From Desulfovibrio sp. (GTDB lineage: Bacteria > Desulfobacterota > Desulfovibrionia > Desulfovibrionales > Desulfovibrionaceae), in assembly GCA_003525525.1 (NCBI GenBank), contig DQED01000360.1, positions 1 through 7,223 of the forward strand: a DNA stretch of 7,223 nt, read 5' to 3'. The stretch's first letter is position 1. Every line of letters begins with the position of its first letter. The notes beneath the pieces were generated by a model. The model was not told where the DNA came from, searched no databases, and saw only the letters and a list, made by a program, of their open reading frames with translations. A program made the position numbers and the translations under genes. Of this stretch, positions 1 through 5,093 are shown piece by piece.

Positions 1-1914
1 GCCCTGCGCGAACGCCGGCCCTACGCCGCCGCCTTCCTCGACGTGCGCATGCCACCCGGGCGCGGCGGCCTGGTCGCCGCCGAGGAGATCCGGGCCATGG
101 ACCCCTGGGTGCAGATCGTGGTGATCACGGCGTTCACCGACCTCGACGCCGACGCCATCGCCGCCCGCGTGCCGCCGGCGGACAAGCTGCTCTACATCCA
201 AAAGCCCTTCCATCCCCAGGAAATCCGCCAGTTCGCCACCTCGCTTTGCGCCAAATGGCGCGCCGAGCGCGATTTCACGGCGCTCAAAAACCGCCTGGAA
301 ACCCTCGTCTCCGAGCGCACCGCCGCCCTGGCCGGCGCAAACCGCAAGCTCACCCGCGAAATCGAGGAACGCGAACGCGTCACCGGGCTCATCGCCGCGG
401 CCAAGCGCGAATGGGAAGGCACGTTCGATTCCGTCCAGGACATGGTCGTGGTCATCGACCGCGACCGCCGGGTGCGCCGCCTCAATCTCGCCATGGCCCA
501 CCGCCTGGGCCTGCCGCCCAGGGACGTGGTGGGCCGGGAATGCTCCTTCCTCTTCGACGCGCCCGAACGGCCAGGGGAACGCTCGAGCGAAATCCTGGCC
601 ATGACCGACGGCCGCTACCACTCGAGGGAGCTGTCCATCCCCAGGCTTCGCGGTGAATTCCTCGTCACGGCTTCGCCGCTGTCCCAGGCCGACGACGCGC
701 CCATCGGCACGGTCTTCGTGGCCCACGACATCACCGAACGCAAAAACCTGGAAAACCGCCTGCGCCAGAGCCAGAAGATGGAGGCCATCGGCACGCTCGC
801 CGGCGGCATCGCCCACGATTTCAACAACATCCTCGGCATCATCATGGGCTTTGCCGAAATGATCGAAGGCGACGCCGCGCCGGATTCCAGCCTGGCCCGG
901 CGCGTGGGGCACATCCTGTCCGCCTGCCGCCGCGCCCGCGACCTCGTGCTGCAAATCCTCTCCTTCAGCCGCCAGAGCGAACCCGGCGCGAGCTGCCTGC
1001 GCGTGGGGCCGCTGGTCAAGGAAACCCTCAAACTCATCCGCGCCACCGTGCCCAATTCCATCGCCATCAAGGAGAACATCCGCCCCGGCCGCGACGCCGT
1101 GCTGGCCGAACCCTCCCAGATCCAGCAGATCCTCATGAACCTCTGCTCCAACGCCGCCCACGCCATGCGCGAAACCGGCGGCGTGCTCGAGGTCGGCCTC
1201 GAGGAAGCGTCCCAAGGCGCATGCCCCGTCCGCGGCAACGCTCTTGCAGGCGATTGCCTGCATCTCTGGGTGCGCGACACCGGACCCGGCATCCCCCCCG
1301 AAATCCGGGAACGCATCTTCGACCCCTTCTTCACCACGAAAAAACCCGGCGAAGGCACGGGGATGGGGCTCTCCGTAGCCCACGGCGTGGTGCGCAAATA
1401 CAACGGCGACATCAAGGTCAAAAGCACGCCCGGCGCGGGCGCGACCTTCGACGTCTACCTGCCCCTGGCCGCCGAAGCCGACGAGGCGGCGGCGGATACG
1501 CAGGCCGCGCCGTCCATGGGACGCGGCCGCGTGCTGTTCGTGGACGACGAGGAGGCGCTGGCCGAAATCGGCCGCGAACTCATCGAATCCCTGGGCTACG
1601 CCGTGCACGCGGAAACGGACTCCCGCCGCGCCCTGGAACTGCTGCGCGCCGATCCCGCCGCCTTCGACCTGCTCGTCACCGACCAGAACATGCCCGGACT
1701 GACCGGCGCGGACCTGGCCAAGGGAGCCCTCGCCGCGCGGCCCGACCTGCCCGTGCTCATGCTCACGGGCTTCAGCGAAACCATGAGCAAGGAAAACGCC
1801 CGGGCCATCGGCATCCGCGACCTGCTCCTCAAACCCATCCTGCGCCGCGACCTCGCCGCCGCCATCGAGGCGGCGCTGCACGGCGGAGATGGGGACGGGC
1901 GAGGGCGAGGGTGA
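1..1914 (+). CDS. Hybrid sensor histidine kinase, REC-PAS-HisKA-HATPase-REC (5' truncated)
   Basis: Cytoplasmic two-component hybrid kinase, open at the left edge; 637 residues are visible, numbered here from base 1. An N-terminal receiver is cut off before its acidic pocket but keeps the phospho-acceptor Asp14 (FLDVRMPP), Thr43 (VVITAF) and Lys68 (QKPF). A helical, probably coiled-coil linker (about 75-135) leads to a PAS domain (about 137-247) ending in the usual DITERK. HisKA has the H box GGIAHDFNNIL with His272; the ATPase domain shows the N box (NLCSNAAHAM, Asn384), G1 DTGPG (426-430), FDPFF (441-445) and G2 GTGMGL (452-457). A second receiver (about 511-625) has the DD pair in FVDDEE, Asp561 (VTDQNMPG) and Lys611-Pro. 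No membrane segment or output domain is seen, so it probably senses a soluble signal through PAS or is driven by phosphorylation of its first receiver. The last residues are a low-complexity Gly/Asp/Arg tail. Its signal and partner cannot be told from the window. Confidence 0.95.
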   Translation, partial: ALRERRPYAAAFLDVRMPPGRGGLVAAEEIRAMDPWVQIVVITAFTDLDADAIAARVPPADKLLYIQKPFHPQEIRQFATSLCAKWRAERDFTALKNRLETLVSERTAALAGANRKLTREIEERERVTGLIAAAKREWEGTFDSVQDMVVVIDRDRRVRRLNLAMAHRLGLPPRDVVGRECSFLFDAPERPGERSSEILAMTDGRYHSRELSIPRLRGEFLVTASPLSQADDAPIGTVFVAHDITERKNLENRLRQSQKMEAIGTLAGGIAHDFNNILGIIMGFAEMIEGDAAPDSSLARRVGHILSACRRARDLVLQILSFSRQSEPGASCLRVGPLVKETLKLIRATVPNSIAIKENIRPGRDAVLAEPSQIQQILMNLCSNAAHAMRETGGVLEVGLEEASQGACPVRGNALAGDCLHLWVRDTGPGIPPEIRERIFDPFFTTKKPGEGTGMGLSVAHGVVRKYNGDIKVKSTPGAGATFDVYLPLAAEADEAAADTQAAPSMGRGRVLFVDDEEALAEIGRELIESLGYAVHAETDSRRALELLRADPAAFDLLVTDQNMPGLTGADLAKGALAARPDLPVLMLTGFSETMSKENARAIGIRDLLLKPILRRDLAAAIEAALHGGDGDGRGRG

Positions 1915-1923
1915 GGGGAAGGG
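1891..1923 (+). other. G-quadruplex-type motif over the kinase stop codon
   Basis: Six runs of three or four G are separated by loops of only 2-3 bases on the coding strand, partly as an imperfect GGGCGA tandem. The TGA stop (1912-1914) lies between the fourth and fifth runs. This meets the usual four-run, short-loop rule for a G-quadruplex in the mRNA and in the + DNA strand. Whether it folds in the cell is inference; it may simply be a GC-rich codon tail. Confidence 0.55.
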
Positions 1924-1937
1924 ATAAAGGCGAAGAG

Positions 1938-1987
1938 GCCTCCGGCGGCCGGGGGGCATGATGCCCCCCGGACCCCCTCGACGGGGG
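1938..1987 (+). repeat. 50-base GC palindrome repeat, left copy
   Basis: Begins with GCCTCCGGCGGCC and holds two hairpins. The first (1949-1971) is an 11-bp palindromic stem around a central G, with six G facing six C. The second is a 5-bp stem, CCCCC (1973-1977) with GGGGG (1983-1987), around loop TCGAC. It starts 23 bases after the kinase stop, where it could mark or protect the 3' end of that mRNA. No T-run follows, so it is not a standard intrinsic terminator. Confidence 0.75.
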
Positions 1988-2004
1988 ATGGGTAAGCGGG
2001 TGGG
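1983..2004 (+). other. Second G-quadruplex-type motif
   Basis: Four G runs of 5, 3, 3 and 3 are separated by loops of 2, 5 and 1 bases. The first run is also the right arm of the small hairpin in the left repeat, so the two structures would compete. Function is unknown and the motif may be incidental to base composition. Confidence 0.4.
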
Positions 2005-2035
2005 AGGACGGTCGGTGGGCGGTGCGTCGGGGTCT

Positions 2036-2107
2036 GTGGTCGCGGAAATGGGGCGGCCCCGCAGGCCGCAAAGCCGGCCAGCACGGCCGCCCCATTTCCG
2101 CGACCAC
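2036..2107. repeat. Perfect 23-bp inverted repeat forming a long hairpin
   Basis: The left arm at 2036-2058 (starts GTGGTCGCGGAAATGGGG) is exactly complementary to the right arm at 2085-2107. The 26-base spacer folds again: GGCCG (2064-2068) pairs with CGGCC (2075-2079) around loop CAAAGC. Outward, 2032-2035 can pair with 2108-2111 if two G-T wobbles are allowed, giving an almost fully paired structure of about 80 bases. No T-tract follows the right arm. It could be an RNA stem, a DNA cruciform or the core of a repeat element; nothing here decides between these. Confidence 0.85.
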
Positions 2108-2140
2108 GGGCGCCAGCGGCGAAGCGCCGCATGTGAAAGG

Positions 2141-2163
2141 CAGGAAGGTGGTATATCTTCCTG
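2141..2163 (+). promoter_or_regulatory. Candidate extended -10 promoter inside a 7-bp inverted repeat, upstream of herA
   Basis: TGG followed by TATATC (2149-2157) fits the extended -10 pattern TGn-TATAAT with four of six hexamer matches, and it is the most AT-rich spot in the region. No good -35 lies 16-18 bases upstream, which extended -10 promoters can tolerate. The motif sits between CAGGAAG (2141-2147) and CTTCCTG (2157-2163), a perfect 7-bp inverted repeat that could be an operator. Transcription would start near 2164, leaving a leader of about 90 bases that contains the right-hand repeat. Inferred from sequence pattern only. Confidence 0.35.
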
Positions 2164-2192
2164 GAATCCCATGACCGGGGGCCCGTCGCGCG

Positions 2193-2242
2193 CCCCCATC
2201 AAGGGGGTCCGGGGGGGATCATCCCCCCCGGCCGCCGGAGGC
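2193..2242 (-). repeat. 50-base GC palindrome repeat, right copy (inverted)
   Basis: Reverse complement of the left copy, with four differences. Two fall in the 5-base loop (ATCAA here, GTCGA in the complement of the left copy). The other two exchange a C-G pair for a G-C pair in the main stem (2209-2231), so both hairpins are kept. It ends in GCCGCCGGAGGC, which carries the herA Shine-Dalgarno at 2237-2241. Confidence 0.75.
2237..2241 (+). promoter_or_regulatory. herA ribosome binding site embedded in the repeat
   Basis: GGAGG stands 11 bases before the ATG at 2253 and 14 before a second ATG at 2256. The spacing is long but usable, and no other purine-rich site lies closer. Because GGAGG belongs to the end of the right repeat, pairing of the two repeat copies in a read-through transcript would hide it. 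Confidence 0.5.
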
Positions 2243-2252
2243 ATTCTTCCTC

Positions 2253-3836
2253 ATGATGCAACGCAAGCACATCGGCTATGTATCCGCCATCGAAGGGGCG
2301 GAAGTGACGCTGGTCCTCGATGCCGCCGTGGCCGGCGAGGTGCGCGTCGGCGAGATGGTGGTGTTGCCGTCGCCGCGTTCCATGGTGTTCGGCCTGGTGC
2401 AGTCGCTGACGATTCCCGCGCCGGCGGCCAGTCCCGGGGAAAACGACCGCCATTTGGCCAGGCTTGCGCTGCTTGGCGAGAGCCTGGGACCGGAGCGTGA
2501 CGACTTCGCTTTTACACGCGGCGTCTCCGTGAGCCCCTGCCTGGGCGGCGCGGCGCAACTGGCCGCAACGGGCGATCTGGCCCGCATCTACGCCAAGCCG
2601 AACAAGTCCAGCGTGCGCATCGGCAGCCTGCACCAGGATCCCGAGGTGCCGGCCTTCATGGTGGTGGACGATTTCCTGGGCAAGCATTTCGCGGTGCTCG
2701 GCACCACGGGCTCGGGCAAGTCCTGCACCGTGGCCGTGCTGTTGCGCTCGGTGCTCGCCGCGCACGGCAACGGCCACATCGTGCTGCTCGATCCCCACGA
2801 CGAGTATGCCGCGGCTTTCGGCGACATGGCCGAGTCGGTGACGCCGGACAACCTCGTCCTGCCGTACTGGCTTCTCGACTTCGAGGAGATGGTGCAGGTC
2901 TTTTGCAGCGGCGGCCAGCCCTACCGCGAGGTGGAGGCCAACATCCTCAAGGAATGCGTGCTGGCGGCCAAGGCCGAGTACTGGCGCGGGGCCGGCGGCG
3001 ACGAGGGCGGGCTGACCATCGACACCCCCACGCCCTACCGTCTGGCCCGGGTGACGGAGCTGCTCAAGACCGGCATGGGCCGGCTGGACAAGCCCGAGAG
3101 CGCCATCCCCTACCTGCGCCTGACGGCGCGCCTGGACGCGCTGCGCCGCGACCGCCGGTTTTCCTTCATGTTCGGCCAGCTCACCATCGAAGACAACATG
3201 GGTATGGTCCTCGCGCGCTATCTGCGCCTGCCGGCGGACGGGCGGCCGCTGACCATCTTCAACCTGGCCGGCGTGCCGGCGGAGATCGTGGACGTGGTCG
3301 TGTCCGTGCTGTGCCGGCTCATTTTCGATTTCGCCTTGTGGGCCGAGCGGGGCAGGGGGCGGCCGGTGCTGCTGGTGTGCGAAGAGGCGCACCGCTACGT
3401 GCCGCGCGACGCGTCGGCGGCGTTTGGCCCCACGCGCCGGGCGCTGGCGCGCATCGCCAAGGAGGGCCGCAAGTACGGCGTGTCCCTGGGGCTCGTCACC
3501 CAGCGCCCGTCGGAGATTTCCGAGACCGTGCTGTCCCAGGTCAACACGCTCGTGTCGCTGCGCATGAGCAACGAGCAGGACCAGTTGTTCGTGCGCCGGG
3601 CCATGCCGGAAAACGCGGCGGGGCTTTTATCCGCCCTGCCGGCGTTGCGCACCCAGGAGGCCGTGGTGGTGGGCGAGGGCGTGCCCGTGCCCATGCGCAT
3701 CCATTTGCGCGAGCTCGCCGCGGAGGAGCGGCCGCGCAGCGATACGGCCTGTTTTTCCGCGGCCTGGGCCGAGCCGTGTAACGACAAGGGCTTCATCGAC
3801 GACACCATCGACCGCTGGCGGCGTCAGGTCCGTTGA
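2253..3836 (+). CDS. herA: HerA-type DNA translocase ATPase (HAS-barrel, DUF87)
   Basis: 527 residues, within the usual range for bacterial HerA-like ATPases. Residues about 5-50 form the N-terminal HAS-barrel region (HIGYVSAIEGAEVTLVLD). The RecA-like core has Walker A GTTGSGKS (150-157, Lys156), then LLDPHDEY (178-185), where many HerA proteins have DPHGEY, then the Walker B LLVCEEAH (373-380) with Glu377/Glu378. A later SLGLVTQRPSEIS segment is the conserved sensor-type strand of this fold, followed by a C-terminal tail. HerA forms hexamers that pump double-stranded DNA; with NurA it resects DNA ends, and in bacteria HerA-like ATPases also pair with SIR2 or DUF4297 nucleases in phage defence. 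None of these partners is in view, so its role here is open. The start is ATG 2253, with GGAGG 11 bases upstream. The gene ends 67 bases before the transglycosylase gene. Confidence 0.88.
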   Translation: MMQRKHIGYVSAIEGAEVTLVLDAAVAGEVRVGEMVVLPSPRSMVFGLVQSLTIPAPAASPGENDRHLARLALLGESLGPERDDFAFTRGVSVSPCLGGAAQLAATGDLARIYAKPNKSSVRIGSLHQDPEVPAFMVVDDFLGKHFAVLGTTGSGKSCTVAVLLRSVLAAHGNGHIVLLDPHDEYAAAFGDMAESVTPDNLVLPYWLLDFEEMVQVFCSGGQPYREVEANILKECVLAAKAEYWRGAGGDEGGLTIDTPTPYRLARVTELLKTGMGRLDKPESAIPYLRLTARLDALRRDRRFSFMFGQLTIEDNMGMVLARYLRLPADGRPLTIFNLAGVPAEIVDVVVSVLCRLIFDFALWAERGRGRPVLLVCEEAHRYVPRDASAAFGPTRRALARIAKEGRKYGVSLGLVTQRPSEISETVLSQVNTLVSLRMSNEQDQLFVRRAMPENAAGLLSALPALRTQEAVVVGEGVPVPMRIHLRELAAEERPRSDTACFSAAWAEPCNDKGFIDDTIDRWRRQVR

Positions 3837-3855
3837 CCCCTTTCTTGTCAATCCC

Positions 3856-3889
3856 TGGCGAAGGGGGTAGGGGCAGGGGTATGTCGCCA
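3856..3889 (+). promoter_or_regulatory. Small hairpin in the transglycosylase leader
   Basis: TGGCGA (3856-3861) and TCGCCA (3884-3889) are a perfect 6-bp inverted repeat around a 22-base G-rich loop holding three G runs. The right arm touches the Shine-Dalgarno AAGGAG (3889-3894), which is 9 bases before the ATG at 3904. It may modulate initiation; the large loop makes the fold weak. No convincing promoter is visible in the 67-base gap, so read-through from herA is possible. Confidence 0.25.
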
Positions 3890-3903
3890 AGGAGCCTTGT
3901 CCG

Positions 3904-4602
3904 ATGCGCGTATTGACGCCGGTCGTGTTGGCCGGCCTTTTCCTGTTTGCGTCCGCGCCGGGGTTCGCCGCCGGGCCGAAGATGGCGACCGCGCCCATGC
4001 CGGCCACGGAAATCCACGGCATCAGCCTGCCCGATCCCGTCGCCGCGGCCAAGCGCGACGCGGCCATGCGTCAGGCCGGCCGGCGTCTCGACGGCGGCGC
4101 GCGCCCCCTGGCCTGTCGTTATCCGGCGCTTATCGAGGACAAGAAGCTGCTGCGTCTGGTCAACATACACAGCCGCAAGAACGGCCTGGACCCGCGCCTG
4201 GTCTACGCGCTGATCGAGCAGGAATCGCGCTTCAACGCCTGCGCCGTCTCGCCCAAGGGCGCGCAGGGGCTCATGCAGATCATGCCCGACACGCAAAAGC
4301 TCCTCGGCCTCAGCGAGCCCTTCGACCCCGAGCGCAACATCGCCGCCGGCACGCGCTACCTCAAATCCATGCTGGACCGCTTCCAGACCGAAGTCATGGC
4401 CCTGGCCGCCTACAACGCCGGCCCCGGAGCCGTGGCCAAGGCCGGCGGCGTGCCCCCCTTTGACGAAACCCGGGATTATGTGCTCAAGGTGGTGGACCGC
4501 TATTTTTATTTGCGGCAACGCTACCCCGTGGAAGACATCGATTCGATCCACAAGAAACTGGCCGCGACGGAACTGCCGCCCGCCAGGATGGAGCAGCAAT
4601 GA
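3904..4602 (+). CDS. Periplasmic lytic transglycosylase, SLT family 1 (GH23)
   Basis: 232 residues. It cleaves the MurNAc-GlcNAc bond of peptidoglycan to leave 1,6-anhydro-MurNAc ends. Residues 1-23 are a Sec signal peptide (Arg2, hydrophobic VVLAGLFLFA, cleavage probably after the GFAA stretch); there is no lipobox Cys, so it should be soluble in the periplasm. A short linker (24-70) precedes the SLT domain (about 80-205). This has the IEQESRFN motif with catalytic Glu107, SPKGAQGLMQIMP (116-128), and AYNAGPGAV (169-177), the three family signatures. Cys70 and Cys113 could form a disulfide. It is shorter than Slt70-type enzymes and lacks extra binding domains such as LysM. AAGGAG lies 9 bases before the ATG. 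Its last four bases overlap the peroxiredoxin start (ATGA), so the two are translationally coupled. Confidence 0.93.
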   Translation: MRVLTPVVLAGLFLFASAPGFAAGPKMATAPMPATEIHGISLPDPVAAAKRDAAMRQAGRRLDGGARPLACRYPALIEDKKLLRLVNIHSRKNGLDPRLVYALIEQESRFNACAVSPKGAQGLMQIMPDTQKLLGLSEPFDPERNIAAGTRYLKSMLDRFQTEVMALAAYNAGPGAVAKAGGVPPFDETRDYVLKVVDRYFYLRQRYPVEDIDSIHKKLAATELPPARMEQQ

Positions 4603-5087
4603 GCGACGAACCCTGGCCCAAGCCCGGGAACCCGGCCCCGGCTTTCAGCCTGCCCGACGCGGCCGGCAAGGAGCATTCCCTGGCCGATTTCAGGGGCCGC
4701 TGGCTGGTGCTGTATTTCTATCCCAAGGACCTCACCACGGGCTGCACCACCGAGGCCGTCGAATTTTCCACGTTCCTGCCGCGCTTCGCCGCGCTCGGCG
4801 CGGCCGTGGTCGGGGTCAGCCGCGACAAGCCGGCCACCCACGCCAAATTCATCGACACGCACGCGCTGACGGTTTTGCTGCTCTCCGACCCCGAACTCGC
4901 CGCCCACAACGCCTACGGGGCCTGGCGCATGAAGAAGATGTACGGCAAGGAGGCCATGGGCGCGGTGCGCTCCACGTTCCTCATCGATCCCGAGGGCGTC
5001 GTGCGCCAGGCCTGGCCCAAGGTGGCCAAGGCGGCGGGGCACGCCGAGGCGGCGCTTTCCGCCCTGACCTCCCTGGCCGGAGGCTGA
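4599..5087 (+). CDS. bcp: Peroxiredoxin, PrxQ/BCP type, single-cysteine form
   Basis: 162 residues, normal for the BCP/PrxQ family of thiol peroxidases, which reduce hydrogen peroxide and organic hydroperoxides in the cytoplasm. The thioredoxin-fold core shows FSLPDAAGKEHSLADFRGRW, then LYFYPKDLTTGCT with peroxidatic Cys49, and the conserved RSTFLID with Arg124. Most family members read TPGC at the active site; here it is TTGC, keeping the Thr and Cys but losing the Pro. The usual resolving Cys five residues later is Val54, and Cys49 is the only cysteine in the protein, so it must be a 1-Cys enzyme resolved by an external thiol. GGAG lies 5 bases before the ATG, inside the transglycosylase gene. 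The radical SAM gene starts 6 bases after its stop. Confidence 0.93.
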   Translation: MSDEPWPKPGNPAPAFSLPDAAGKEHSLADFRGRWLVLYFYPKDLTTGCTTEAVEFSTFLPRFAALGAAVVGVSRDKPATHAKFIDTHALTVLLLSDPELAAHNAYGAWRMKKMYGKEAMGAVRSTFLIDPEGVVRQAWPKVAKAAGHAEAALSALTSLAGG

Positions 5088-5093
5088 CGGCCC

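Larger units (their letters stand above)
1938..2242. repeat. Composite nested inverted-repeat region (possible MITE-like or paired REP-like element)
   Basis: This covers most of the 338-base gap between the kinase and herA. The ends are two 50-base inverted copies of the same sequence, matching at 46 of 50 positions. Inside lie a 23-bp perfect inverted repeat (2036-2107), a small GCGGCG/CGCCGC hairpin (2116-2130) and a 7-bp inverted repeat around an AT-rich stretch (2141-2163). I see no transposase and no target-site duplication at the ends. It could be a non-autonomous element with long terminal inverted repeats, or two REP-like palindromes inserted separately in opposite orientation. No convincing coding sequence is present, although the + frame from about 1958 stays open by chance. 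Confidence 0.55.

Noticed and set aside
1949..1987. Left repeat as an intrinsic terminator for the kinase gene
   Set aside because: The hairpins are strong but no T-rich tract follows, so a standard Rho-independent terminator is not supported.
1915..2252. CRISPR array or tRNA gene in the repeat-rich gap
   Set aside because: The repeats are inverted, not regularly spaced direct repeats with unique spacers, and no cloverleaf or CCA end is visible.
1958..2500. Plus-strand open frame through the palindrome region into herA
   Set aside because: The translation is largely repeat-derived Pro/Gly/Arg and then runs out of frame inside herA; no ribosome binding site or domain.
2199..3392. Long minus-strand open frame opposite herA
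   Set aside because: It lies antisense to a clear HerA gene, is rich in His, Gln, Arg and Gly with no domain motif, and is the kind of frame that GC-rich third positions keep open.
3845..3873. TTGTCA with TAGGGG as a promoter for the transglycosylase gene
   Set aside because: The -10 is a poor match in a G-rich run, and shifting the spacing gives nothing better.
3863..3879. G-quadruplex in the transglycosylase leader
   Set aside because: Only three runs of three or more G are present; a fourth is missing within a reasonable loop length.
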